Source: Ischnura elegans (Eukaryota; Arthropoda; Insecta; Odonata; Coenagrionidae). Taken from it: a stretch of 64,000 bases of DNA. The notes under the pieces are model-generated. The model made no database searches, was not told the origin of the DNA, and was given only the letters and a program-made list of their open reading frames with translations. The position numbers and the translations under genes are program-made. The stretch is from assembly GCF_921293095.1 (NCBI RefSeq), contig NC_060252.1, positions 4,278,001 through 4,342,000 of the forward strand. Direction: 5' to 3'. Positions 34,101 through 45,671 of the stretch are shown here, in pieces. The stretch's first letter is position 1. Each line of letters starts with the position of its first letter.

Positions 34101-37100
34101 TTTACTTAATTTCCTGATATTGGCACCCAGATAACCCTTTAATGTTAGGAAAATAACAACTATACTTTCGACAACTTAATCTTTGATCGTTGACTAGTTT
34201 CAATAAAATGTATCATTTTCAATTCTGGAATAGTCTTCAAAATGATAAAGTGTATTGAAACTAACCAATGATTAAAGATTAAGTTCAACAGATTCAGACT
34301 TCAATTGGTGGAAGTTAGACAAATTTAAATAAATAAGAGATTGTAGCACTTTTCCACAATTTTTTCTTCTGTGTACAACGAGTTTCGGCTCACAGAGCCA
34401 TCATCTGGTACAAGACAGTAACAGTAAATATTTTTGTGGAAAAGTGCTACGATCTTATATTTATCATATAAGATCAAAGATTAAGTTGTATAAAGCAAAG
34501 TTGTTATTTTTCCTAGCTGAAAGTGGAATTCTATAATGTTAATTCAGTGCAAGCCATTTACTCTGGTGGATGAGGTGACCCTGAATGCCAAAAGTGATTC
34601 GTAATTTTTTCTCATTGAAATGTATGTAAAGTTGGTTTAGAAATCATAACCAAACCAAATAATAACATGAAACTCACCTCAAATTTCAGTTGTTAAAACT
34701 GTTTTTTAGTAAGATCAAAACGGTCTCTTGAGATGTAATAGATATGAAATCAAATATTCCAACTTTAGTCTTACTTTACTATAACTTTTCAACCCTTTAA
34801 AACCACCCAATATAACTTTGCAATGCTTATAATTTACATTTTTTAGATATAAATAGGAAAAAAGTAAAATTACATCAAAAATTTTCTACAGTCTAGGCAA
34901 AAATACAATTAATACTTTAAATAAATAGGAAAAAATAAAAATAAATGCGTAACAAAATAATTTTTAAAATTATCTTCATTTATGTAACCATCGACGTCAT
35001 CAAATGGTTGTTGTGGCGTTCAAAAATGCCAGGAGTGTATTCGCTCTATCTGTAGTAATATTGACAGCAAAGGTCCTTATTACTAATTTTAATCTTTCCT
35101 TACTTTTATTCTCTAATGGCGCGAAGCTGATACAGCACAGAAAAGATACAGCAATAGGATGAAGTGTTGAGTCAGTGTCGAGCAGCATGTACCGGTAATT
35201 TAGAATGTTATGCTCTGTATTGTGCTTTTCAAATTTTCAAACATAGCTCGTTTGTTTTTGACGATGGAAAGTTCATTTAAAAACTATTTTGTACGAGTCT
35301 ATGTGAACGAAACCGATTTAAATTTCTTCGTTTCGAAAGGGAGTGAGTTTGAAGGTCTTAAATAAGGTGGTGCTCGCGTGTAAATAGACGTTTTTTACGG
35401 CCATATCTCACCAAATATGTATTATATAGAACATTTTCGCAAAGCAAAATATTTGAAATTGAAAAAGCTGCAATTATTATCCCAAATATTTTTGGAGTTA
35501 TTTTGTAAAATGTTTATAACGAAGTTGTAGAAAATGTTTTCTCACTTTCGCTCCAATTTTTTGGAAATCATGTTTTGCAAATTGGCCAATAGGGTGGTTT
35601 CCTATTATTTTTTTATTGCCTAAATCGAAAGATCATTACTCCTTGAGTACGTATTTCACGCATTAAGATTTTTAAATGACGATATCTATTTTTCGCGATC
35701 AAATGAAAAGTGAACATTTTCAAGCGCGCGAAAACGCAACGGGTAAGAATGAATGCCGGGAAATCTCTCCGTGTGACGTATTTCTCGTTCCCGCTGCCTC
35801 CCTGTGAGGTGACCTTGAGGGAGGCTTGAGCGCTGATACGACGCAGGCTGCTAGCGGGTAGCTGAGTACCCTGCTAGCTGGTAGCGCTTGGCTTAAATAA
35901 GGATTATTAAGACCTTATCAAACGAAGAAAACTTTCCGACCTTAGCCAGTTTTAATAAGTGATTATGAAGACATGTTTCCCTAAGCTCTGCGCCTCATGC
36001 ATGCATTGGTAATCTCAGACGATGTATAACTCCTATCTACTCGTATAGAAAATAGGTCCCTATGACGTCACGTGGAGTGGCATCGCATGGGCGACAACCT
36101 GGCCTTCTTCAAATGCGGTTAAAATTGACCATTGCCATTCGTCTAAACCGCTATTTCTAAAACGAAATAATTTGTATATTATGAATACACTAATGGTGGG
36201 TAACGAATCGCAATCAATGCCTTTCGTTTTCTTTGATGAAGGAAACTACCCTATTTTCTACGATCCGTTAATAATATCTAAATTCAGAGAACTGCTGAAG
36301 GGCAACAATCAATTTTAATTAGGGGGTTGTTTTTACTGATTTGCTCGTGGAAAAAAGTAGGGAATGACTTTATTTATATAATAACTCACCAAAAATTTTA
36401 TGATGCAGACCTTGTTTAAGGTCATGTTTAAAAAAAATGCTTTAAATAGATCCTACGTACATTGTAATTTTTTTAAATGCACCGTTTTCCCGCTTTTGAC
36501 GTTGAAGCACTCAAATTGAACGTTTGACAAACACAAGCTAACCATTTACAAGCCGTGGTCGTACAGGAAATGTAAATTATTTTGCATTTTTGTAAGCTAC
36601 AATTTTTCTACTCATAGTTTTTAGATGAAATGCATATTGTCAAGTTATTTGTGAAAAAAACAATTAAAAACTTTGATTTTTTCCTCTAAAAACTGTTACT
36701 TTCATTCGTGAATAACTCGATAAATATTAATTTTGTTTATAATTAGTTTTTATATCGATTCCTTAGGCCAAATAGTAATAAAAAATTTCCACCCCTGAGA
36801 TGGGGTGAAAACCACTCCCAGGGCCCCACAGCGCCGTCGGAATGATATAGATTTTGATCGATTTAAGTATGCTGGGACTAGCCACGGTGATAACTTTCAC
36901 GGGAGTCTCCCGTAATGCACATATTGTGCGCAAAATCCACAGGGAAAAAATCATTCACATTGACCAGAATTTCAGGATCTGCGAGTCAATTACCTTCCTA
37001 CAATCAAAATTTCTTTAATTTGAAAATTGTGATTTGAAAAAATTGCAAGCCAATTACTGTAGAGGAAACTTGGCTGTCTGTGTTTGTGCATTTGCGCTAC

Positions 37101-40100
37101 AGCCTTGCGTCGCATGCATGATGTCAGCTCACATCGCCTTTTCTAACGTGTACGTGTTATTTACATTCATAAGTATGCACTGCGCGTTCGGGGTACTTTT
37201 GGTATGATTAGCCACCCCCTGCCAAACACGCTGGAGGTATCTCGAAGAGTATGCACGAAATTCAGTTGTAGATTCCCCGTTGATTCCCCATCTCTATGGA
37301 GAAAAGTTGGGGAAACTAGTAAAATCAACTGATTTCAGTTAAAATGAAGTTCAGTAGAAAGTTACTAGTTGAAGTTCTAAAAACTTTACCAATTAAAGCT
37401 ATAGAACTCTTCGACGCCATAACCATAAGCATAGGCCATTGGTGATTCCCTTTCTCAGGTTCCACTAGCACTCTCATATGTTATGTCTTGGAAGAGGCAT
37501 TGCCTACGAGTGTCTTAGAGTGCCGCCGCGTTCCAATTCGTGTCTCAGAGGGCGCGTGTGAGGAACTCGGGCGGCCAATCCGCTTAGGTGCGGATGTATT
37601 CGTGCGGGCCTATTCATCACACTCTCGCAAATCTACCCTGCCATGGAATTCATCTGACACTGTGTTTCATTCCCTTTTCTCTGGTGCCTGCAAATTCGAG
37701 CAGATCGACTTTCGCCAAAATTCAATATATACAATAGGGTAGTTTCCTTCATCAAAGAAAACGAAAGGCATTGGTTGGGATTAGTTACCCACCATTAGTG
37801 TATTCATAATATACAAATTATTTGGTTTTAGAAATCCCACTTTAGACGAATGTTGACGGTCAATTTTATCCTCATTTGAAAAAGGCCAGATTGGCGCCCA
37901 TGCGATACCACTCCACTTGACGTCACAGGGAACTAGTTTCTATACGAGTAGATATGAGTTTTACATCGTCTGCGATTACCAATACATGCATGAGGCACAG
38001 AGCTCAGGGAAAAATGTCTTAATAATCACCTATTAAAACTGGCTATGGTCTGAAAGTTTCCTTCTTTTTATAAGGTATTAATAATCCTTAATTAAGCAAA
38101 GCGCTATCTGGTAGCAGGGTACTCAGTTACCTACTAGCAGCCTGCGTCGTATCAGCGCTCAAGGCCTCGCCCCAAGGTCACCTCACACGCCGACAGCGGA
38201 ACCAGAACGATTTCACATGGGGTTTACCCAGCATCCATACTTAGCCGTCGCGTTTTCGCGCGCTTGAAAATTTGCACTTTTCATTTAATCGCGAAAAATA
38301 GATATCGTCATTTAAAAATCTAAAAGCGTGAAATCCTTCGATTGAGGCAATAAAAAAATAATGGGAAACCACCCTATTGAAATGCATTAGATTCAAATCA
38401 GGTGATGCAAAATTTTGGCGAATACAGTGTAAAATTTTAACTTTCATAAAAAAGCCGTTATGTTAAAGGGATAACTGCATTTTCAACGATTGATTTTAAT
38501 CGTCAATCCAAACTGTGGTAGCGAGAGAGTCCGTGGCGCCACTTTTGATGCTTTTTTTGATATCTTTTGATACAGATTCGTGCGGAGCACTGCTCGGCCT
38601 TGCAGACGTACGACTCGTCCAGTTGCCGCTGCACGTGCAGCAACAGCGATGAGAGGCGGGAGTGTTCGTCGCCCAGATACTGGGACGCCAACTCGTGCTC
38701 TTGCAAGTGCCCCACGGCGACCATGGCCTGCTCGACCGGATCCCTCATGGACACGCAATCCTGCCAGTAAGTTCAATTCTGCCCACCGATATCTTTCAAA
38801 AGAACGCCTGGATCATGAAAAGGCAGTACATCAAAGGGTCCCTGCGAAGGGTATTTCATGGAGACCATGGAAAGCTAAAATATGCCTCTCTCTGGTGCAC
38901 CAAAGGGATTGAAGACGCGTTTGCAAGAAATAGGGAATAGCCAGTTCCGAGAAAATAACAATTGTTCTTGAACCCAGAAAGCAGAACGAAAGTTTTCAAC
39001 TATGCCTGCTGAGCTTGGAATATAATGTTAAAAATAACAAAAATCAAAGTGTGCTGGAAAAGAAGAGGAGAAATATGCTCGTGGTAATCTCATTTTTACG
39101 AAAATTATTCATTGTCAGGTTCTTGCACTCAGGTCTTCAGTTATGTATTATTTGTTCTGGCTACCGCTTTTTATCACGTTATTTAGTCATTTAGATAAGA
39201 TTATGAAGGCTTCGTGGCATTTTAAATGAAAGATTTACAATGGCTGCTATTTTGGATTTAGATTAACGCTAATGTCGACCAATTCTCCTGCAATTATAAT
39301 TTCAAGCTTCATTTAATGTTCGTTGTGCTTCAATTTAATGTCAATAGCTAAAAATTATGAAGGCATGAAGATGCGGGAATCCACCTGCGAAAGATTGGGA
39401 AGAGTATCATTTAAATGTTAGAAGGCACTGCGACAGTCACGATTGTCCTCGATAAGTAGTTGGCCAATCAACACATGACGAAAATATTATTCCACTGTAA
39501 TTGAATAGATGTGGGTTGCTTCATTTCTTCTCGGGCATTTAATTAATCTTGCGATGCTATTGGAGACGTAATGAACGCTTATAATTACTTATTTATTCTT
39601 TCAAATAAGTCCAGGGTAAAGTTGCATTCACATTATCAAATATAACGTAAAATCGTGTATTTTATTTATCGGTGACTCTATGATAATTAATAATCATATT
39701 AATTTGTGGGAATAACAATATGAATAACTTAATAAACTTTATTAATTTTATTTCCATGCAAAAGAATATTCGTAAATTAAATGATGAACAAGACATCGGA
39801 AAATCTTGGTGACTTGGTGCCAAGCCAAGGCTGACATTACATGAAATAGAAATTTTTGTATTTGAAATTCAAACGTTGAAATGATTGAGCTGACATTCAT
39901 ACCACTTAGTTCCCAGCTTTCATCGAATTTTTTATAGGTAGTTCAACGTCTTTTTCGTTTCTATGATTGTAATCCTTATCGTAGCATTTTTTTAGCAGTG
40001 GTATAATAAAATAGGGCATGTGTAAGTGATAATTATGGCAATGACTCAGTGAACTTTTGCAATATTAGTTGTATAATTTATTGAGTTAACACCAGAAAAT

Positions 40101-40350
40101 CAGCCGACGTTCCATCATGAAGCAAACTTATCTTCGAATGTTCAATATGTGTGACTAGTTCATGACTATTTTATAAGCTGTGCATTTTGGTTAATTTATG
40201 TCAAGCAGTTCATTTTAACGAGGGGTGACAAATTTTCGGATAGGTATTAATATTAAATATTTATTTTACAGGTGTATTACCATGGACAAGATAGTTGAAG
40301 TGTTGATGGTGTCGAAAGAGCCAGCGAAGCCAGACTTTTACAGGTTTTGA
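30741..40350 (+). CDS. PDGF/VEGF-related growth factor (Pvf-like), four exons
   Basis: Exons 30741-31112, 33913-34011, 38576-38766 and 40272-40350 join in phases 0,0,2 to about 246 aa. Pvf ligands are secreted dimers that activate the PVR receptor tyrosine kinase, which guides cell migration and hemocyte survival in flies. Seen here: a signal peptide (1-20), a Gly/Arg-rich basic stretch (28-53), and a cystine-knot domain with PNCAVVERCSGCC (91-103), C110 and KCTCGCK (151-157). A C-terminal tail follows with CRCTC, CSCKC and CQC motifs like the BR3P-type repeats of VEGF-C and Pvf proteins. An in-frame ATG at 30555 exists upstream, but 30741 gives the signal peptide and best context. Which Pvf paralogue it is cannot be said. 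The last exon is the least certain. Confidence 0.9.
31113..33912 (+). other. Pvf-like intron 1
   Basis: A 2.8-kb AT-rich intron from GTAACC to CTCGTTTCAG. The stretch 31400-31700 is pyrimidine-rich on the + strand. I see no element or gene in it. Confidence 0.65.
33913..34011 (+). CDS. Pvf-like exon 2: second half of cystine knot
   Basis: A 33-codon exon in phase 0 on both sides, reading TNEYIPDRNGRW then RFNQVVTFEVEKHTKCTCGC. The VVTFEVEKHTKCTCGC strand supplies the last cysteines of the PDGF/VEGF fold. It is flanked by TTTCAG and GTAAGT. It is in another frame from the long open frame at 33824-34015, so simple ORF scans miss it. Confidence 0.92.
34146..34518. mobile_element. Nested inverted-repeat (foldback) element
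   Basis: The outer arms are 34146-34193 and 34471-34517: TTAGGAAAATAACAAC to TTAATCTTTGATC, inverted at the far side with some differences. Inside are two more inverted pairs: about 34176-34228 with 34239-34290, and 34331-34359 with 34434-34462 (GTAGCACTTTTCCACAA). The centre contains the hairpin GGCTCACAGAGCC at 34387-34399. It looks like a foldback or two nested insertions and has no coding. Confidence 0.65.
35588..36255 (-). mobile_element. ~655-bp MITE family, copy 2
   Basis: A reversed copy, with ends AATAGGGTGGTTTCC (left) and GGAAACTACCCTATT (right). All internal landmarks of copy 1 are present in reverse order. It carries TATGACGTCACGTGG near 36061, so this copy has an intact TGACGTCA palindrome beside CACGTG. 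Confidence 0.88.
37205..37254 (-). repeat. Short conserved interspersed repeat, copy 3
   Basis: Read on the - strand: GAGATACCTCCAGCGTGTTT then GGCAGGGGGTGGCTAATC. It is shorter than the other copies and lacks a clear CATCTACATAATAC start. Confidence 0.65.
37733..38378 (+). mobile_element. ~655-bp MITE family, copy 3
   Basis: A forward copy with ends AATAGGGTAGTTTCC and GGAAACCACCCTATT. It is the shortest copy, missing a few tens of bases near its right end. It contains CTTGACGTCACAGGG near 37917. It lies about 200 bp upstream of Pvf exon 3. Confidence 0.88.
38576..38766 (+). CDS. Pvf-like exon 3: cysteine-rich CxC tail
   Basis: After GATACAG it reads IRAEHCSALQTYDSSSCRCT, then CSNSDERRECSSPRYWDANS and CSCKCPTATMACSTGSLMDT, ending QSC plus CA before GTAAGT. 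Repeated C-x-C pairs and the WD-x(2)-SCSCKCP pattern match the C-terminal domain of Pvf and VEGF-C proteins. GC content is again well above the intron level. Confidence 0.92.
38767..40271 (+). other. Pvf-like intron 3
   Basis: A 1.5-kb AT-rich intron from GTAAGT to ATTTTACAG with nothing recognisable inside. Confidence 0.6.
40272..40350 (+). CDS. Pvf-like terminal exon (tentative)
   Basis: The first base completes a Gln codon, then CITMDKIVEVLMVSKEPAKP and DFYRF before TGA at 40348-40350. The junction SCQ-C restores a CxC pair, as expected for the tail repeats, and the acceptor is good. A different frame of the same bases reads as a coiled-coil-like relic that continues past the stop, so a repeat could underlie this exon and the true last exon could be elsewhere. 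No homology supports residues after the first Cys. Confidence 0.6.
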
Positions 40351-40460
40351 ACCAACTGGCGAGCACTCAGTCTTCCATCAAGGATTGATTCCTCAGCATT
40401 GCATCTCTGGAGGATGAGCTCCTGTCAATCGGAGGCACTCAGGCGTCCATCTCAACGTGA
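40327..40460 (+). pseudogene. Possible degenerate coiled-coil coding relic
   Basis: From about 40300 one frame reads ERASEARLLQVLNQLASTQS, SIKD, stop, FLSIASLEDELLSIGGTQAS, IST, stop. Hydrophobic residues recur at heptad-like spacing and the wording resembles an ORF1 or gag coiled coil. A single in-frame stop interrupts it, which suggests decay. The element family is not identified. Confidence 0.3.
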
Positions 40461-43400
40461 GATCGATGAAAAATGAACGAGGAGCGAATGATCCGGCTCG
40501 GAGAATGCCTCTTAAGAGTCAGAGAGCCAATAGCCATCGCCATGATGGACGCCGCGGTGTTGCAATCAAATGCATTGAAGTTTGTTTGTGAGTGGTATCG
40601 AAGCAGCTGGGTGGTGTTAAAGCTAAAGGGGATCTCTGACTTTTCTTCGTTCGCTACAACTTAATTTGCTTCCGCAGCATATTTTATCCAAAGGAAAAAA
40701 AAAGAAAACGGTGAATCCATTTCCGGGAAAAATCACTTTTGAACATTTTCATGATATGGTGTGTTCGGGAAAGGTGAAGAAAATATATGTCACTTTGAGG
40801 AAGGTTAACTAAGCTAATAGGGTGCTTAGTGATGTTGCTTACACTTGGACAGCAAATCTGTGTTATTCTTCAAATCAGTGAAACCTTCTCCTGATGCATC
40901 GACTAAAGTCCCAGGCCATGCTATAATTAATAAGCATGACTCATTCTTTTCGGGTTTGCTGTCCACGCTGCCATGAATGCTCAATCAACTGTTTACAGGG
41001 TCAATGCCACTGAGTCCAGCCTTTGAAAAAAGAATTATTCTAGACGCTAGTAAGGAGTAATTTGAAAAGTAGGAGGTATGATAATTATTATAGTTGATAA
41101 GTGAGAAGTCTTTTCCAAACTCACCTCCTCATACGAGCATAAAAAATTAATAGCATACATATTTGTTGGGGTTCAGGCCTATATAGATTTAATTGAACTA
41201 TCTATAAATCTGAAACGCAAGAAATAAATCAGCTAATTAAATAAATATTGTGACCAAGGAGAAATTTTCATTGCATAGTAAAATCTTATAGATGTAAATT
41301 AAAGCAAAATTTGACGCGAAAGCAAAATAACTCAAAGCTTACGAAGAAAATTCACAGGGTTAATTATAAGCCATTTTTTATTGTCACCTTAAAACCCAAG
41401 TGACGGACGATCTCTCCTTCACAATTCCCTTGCGGTGAAAATTCTCCAGGAAGTGGTTTTGGTGCTGACCGCCATGACTCCAATTTGGCAGACAAAAGAG
41501 GGGCGGTCAAAGGGAAAAACCATCCCCTCGAGTGTACCCCACCCACCCGTCGTCGTCATGAAGTGGTGAAATGGCTTCCTTCCTCAGATTTAAAGTGGAG
41601 AGTGGATGATGTACTAAATCACTAGTTTCGGACGCGGCCGAAAGAATTTTCAGTATGAAATCCTTTCATTTGATGTTCACACAACCAACAAAAATAGCAA
41701 ATTCACATGCAATCGCTCTCATTTGAGTGGATTGCTTATGAAAGCAACATGAAGCGATGAAGAAAAGATATCTTTATGTAGAATTCAAAGATGGCAGATG
41801 TGAATGACCTTCTGAAGTGATTAACTTAGCCTCAGCTGTTTCACATGCGTAAACCGTCCTCGCATTTCCAGCAACCTTCAATCAATTAACTGGTTACATT
41901 TTAATAAAATAGAAACAAGCCCTTTTTTCTTCTATCCAAATATTATGCACTAAAAGTTGGCATGCTGAAGAGAAATAAAAATTGTGTGCATTTCATAGCT
42001 GTGTTTTAACCTTGGCTGGAGAAGAGATGGATCATTTGTAATGTCTGCATCAGCGTGATATAATTCTGTGGGATATGGGGTTATCAGTAAATGTTTAAAA
42101 CAGTGGAGTTTTATAAATAGCTGGTAATTTATTACTTCGTATTATGATTTTACTTACAATAACTTCATTATTATGTACATATCGAACCTTTTCCTGATGA
42201 ATAATTGGTTTTTGTAGGAAAATCATTAGTATTCATTAAGTACATAATTAAGGACTAATTTTGGCGACTATTCTTGATTCAAACTTTAATTTTCAATATG
42301 TATTTAACCTGTGAAGGAATGTGCACGCTGAGATACACTGCCCATGTATTATGTCCTTAATGGTGAGTGTTTCATCTCAGCTAAATGGCGCCAAACTCAC
42401 ATCGCTCTCAAGCAAGTACGAAATCCCTCCTGAATTCAAGCCATAACACGAAATATTCTCCTCCTGCACGTCTTGCACATAGCATGGCAAAGGCGCACTT
42501 TTTTCGGACACCAAAGCATAATCCCTGATATGTTTCAATTTGATTTGTAATAATAATTTCAATTTGATTTGTAATAAACGAGTTAACACGCTCCTCCAAA
42601 GAGTTAGCAACGAAAATTTTGAAACGCGATGGAGACTGGAAAAATAAATAAAATAAAATTGATCAAATATAAGAGGAAAATTGGATTTCTTACAAGGGGA
42701 GTGTCATATAATTCGGTTATTCCAGCCGCGCCTCAGAGCTAAGATGTGGACCTGATTAAAGGGAGACATGACTTTTGGATGACATCTTTTTCTGAAAGGT
42801 AGAAATTGCGACAGCGCTAACTGAAGGAAAAATGCGGGAAAGTAAAAAAAATATGTTCTCGCGTTCCAAGAGAAAATAGGAGTAAAGAGTGGAATCCCGC
42901 TGAAATATTTCACTTGACAATTGGAATCGGCCATCCTCATCAATAAAAACTCATATTTAGTTGGCTCAAATGTAACAGTGAGCCCAGATGATAATTCTTC
43001 GTCTTTAGTAAAACTAGGAAGCTCTACTTGGCGCAGATGGAAAGAAGTAAAGGCATGGTGCTGGATAGCGATGGGGTCTTTCTCCAATATTTATACGAGG
43101 TTTGTTCAATACGTAATGCCCCATATTTTTTCTACATGCATATTCACTTATGACTTATTTTTTAGACTTTATGTATGAAGGTTACATGCATTAGGTGTTT
43201 TTGCAAATAATGATGTATATAGAACTATATGATACATTTTATGGGCTGATAGCGTTTTATTTTCGGTGCTATACGTCCTCATATTATCGTAAAACTTTAA
43301 TTTACGTACAAAAGTACTCTTATTACAAATTAAAAAAGAGATAACTTTGTTCTTCCCTTTCCAATTTACAGAGCTCAAATAGCAGTGATGATACAGTCCA

Positions 43401-45671
43401 CGGAATGGGGAACTTACATGGGTCGTCGATTGCTCTGAAAACTATTTTGAATTAGCAAAATGGATTCATTAGCTCGCAAAAATACCTAAAGTTTCTCCAT
43501 TCATCATCAAAAGAAATAAAAAAAATTGACGTTAAAATCGAGAAAAATTTCTCTGAGCCGACCACTGCGCGAAAACACCCGAGCGTTGCCGAGGCCAGGC
43601 GTGACGTCATAGGTGGCGTCATAGGGAGTTGGGAAATACGCTGAGCGCATGGTGTAAAATTTGTTTTGAGGGAGTATTTAGCCGCTCATCGTCACTTTAT
43701 TTTGTTCTGTTATTCTTGGGCAAGTTTTCCTATTGCTATTGTGCCACGATTATTACTTTATTTAATATAATGAAACATCGGGATAATGAAGTACAAGCGT
43801 TTCACTTCGTATGTTTTAGTTATCAGAAAAATGGATGATAACGTTGCCGCTCGTTCGAATAGTACACCTGAAATTCATTTGCATCCACATAATACCCCGC
43901 AAGCCGCCTAAAAGGCGTGTGGCAGGGGGTGTTAGGACACCAGCCTTTTTTTAGGACACCAAAAATTGATGCCACGACCCTCATGGAATTTTTTTGACAA
44001 ATAATTGCTATACGTCGGCGGCAAATCGAGATGTAAAAGAAACTTGTAATACTGGAGGATAATGATCGTAAGTTGCGCTGTTGAATTTGGCAACGCCGTA
44101 TTAGCGGAGAAGGTAGTCCTATCCGCCCTATGGTACGAATTCATAGCAAAACAGTCTGCACACATTCCACATGTGAGATCGCGAATCGGTTCCGCTGCCA
44201 ACACACACACACAAGCTACAACCTATTTCAAAAATATAGGTAAATCCATAAACAATATTCTAGCATATACCATAAAATTATAGTGGGAAATAGGCAAATA
44301 CTCTTATCAAAAACTGGATGTCACTGTCACATTCTTATATTCATCACGTACAACTTACAATTACAGAACTCGTTATGATGAAAACAACTATTTATTCACT
44401 GATTTAAACCTTTAAATTAGCCCACACAAGTGACACAGGTGACTTATCTCACTACTATTAGTTGAAATAATAGAATAACAAACTTCACACACAGTTTTAA
44501 TCTTGATAGCTTGATCGTGAAATGTCATACCTACGGTGAATAACGGAGGTGAAACGCTACTGACAATTTTACACTACTTTTAGACATTTATCGATAGCGT
44601 AATGCACTTTTTACAATTCAATCACGATGGAACACTGATAACTCTTGGCCGATATTTTTTAACCTTGTCGAACTTTGTGCATTACAGCCACTGGCACTTT
44701 GGTTATTAGCTGTAGCTTAACGGGAGATGTCACGTTGAAAATAACACTATTTCGGAACAAAAATGTTCCTAGACGTCTCCAATCAGCGAGCAAAAGTTGC
44801 ATTGACTGGAATTCACATCATAATACAAGCACAGGCAGTCCTAAACGACGAATGGATGATGCTATTGAATAGAAAAGCATAGCAGACATTAGTAAGCATC
44901 AAAATTGTTGTAATTATATACTTAAATGAATGATATGCCGTCGATAACATCAACTTACAATTAACGTATCCCGATTCCATTGGCCGTGGCTCAGACTCCT
45001 ACAATGATGTTATTTAGGTATTATAAAATTTTTGGTTTAACTGGTCCAATTTTTAGATTTTATGCCCTTACTCAGATATTAGTATTATAAATAATACAAA
45101 ATATGAGGGCTTCCGAGCCCCTATCTTCTGACAGTTTGCTTTAAATAGAAAATTATCAACATGTCTCACAAACGAAGCTCTCATAGCTGCTGGCCACTAT
45201 TACAAACAATCACAACAATTGCTTCGTCTGATGTTTAGGCACCTTTGACATCATCGAGGCTACGTCAGAAGTGGCTTGGGGGGTGAGGGAGTTTTTGGTG
45301 CGCTTTAAAATTCGTTATATTTATCATTGAATATCTCGCGAAGGAAAACTCAGATTTACATGCGGTTTTCTTTGTTGTATTCAGAAACATTTTCTGTCCG
45401 CCTGCGAAATAAATTATTCATGCAAGTTCCCCCTTGGAGACTTCTTCAGTTGCGCTCTAGGAATACATCGGCAGTCTCAAGCGCGCTCACCTTCGTGTCG
45501 ACTAGTGAACTCTAAGGCTATCACTAATAGAAGTAGCATACAATACTAGGAATTTTCTTAATTTCTAAACCGTCGAAGTTTTTGGAAAAAAGTTCGTTTT
45601 TTGGCAATTTGTCTGTCCGCAGTGACATCTGGGCTGGGAATAAATGGAGCGGTTGTGAAGTGGAGGGGGAG
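40461..45671. other. Spacer after the Pvf-like gene
   Basis: 5.2 kb, mostly AT-rich. AATAAA at 41223-41228 is the first candidate polyadenylation signal for the Pvf-like transcript. A short conserved repeat lies at 43880-43942. I see no supported gene. The open frames near 42704-43178 overlap on both strands and lack matches. Confidence 0.5.
43880..43942 (+). repeat. Short conserved interspersed repeat, copy 4
   Basis: CATCCACATAATACCCCGC, AAGCCGCC, GGCGTGTGGCAGGGGGTG, and a terminal hairpin GGTGT TAGG ACACC at 43928-43941. The terminal stem differs in sequence from that of copy 2 but is still paired. Confidence 0.8.

Larger units (their letters stand above)
34012..38575 (+). other. Pvf-like intron 2
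   Basis: The longest intron (4.6 kb) and the most invaded. It holds a nested inverted-repeat element (34146-34518), two copies of the 650-bp MITE in opposite orientations (35588-36255, 37733-38378) and a short conserved repeat (37205-37254). Between them, 34520-35587 and 36256-37204 are AT-rich without recognisable content. Confidence 0.75.

Noticed and set aside
42704-43178. Overlapping 127-aa and 85-aa frames on opposite strands
   Set aside because: Mutual shadows with no domain, and neither shows splice continuity with a neighbour.
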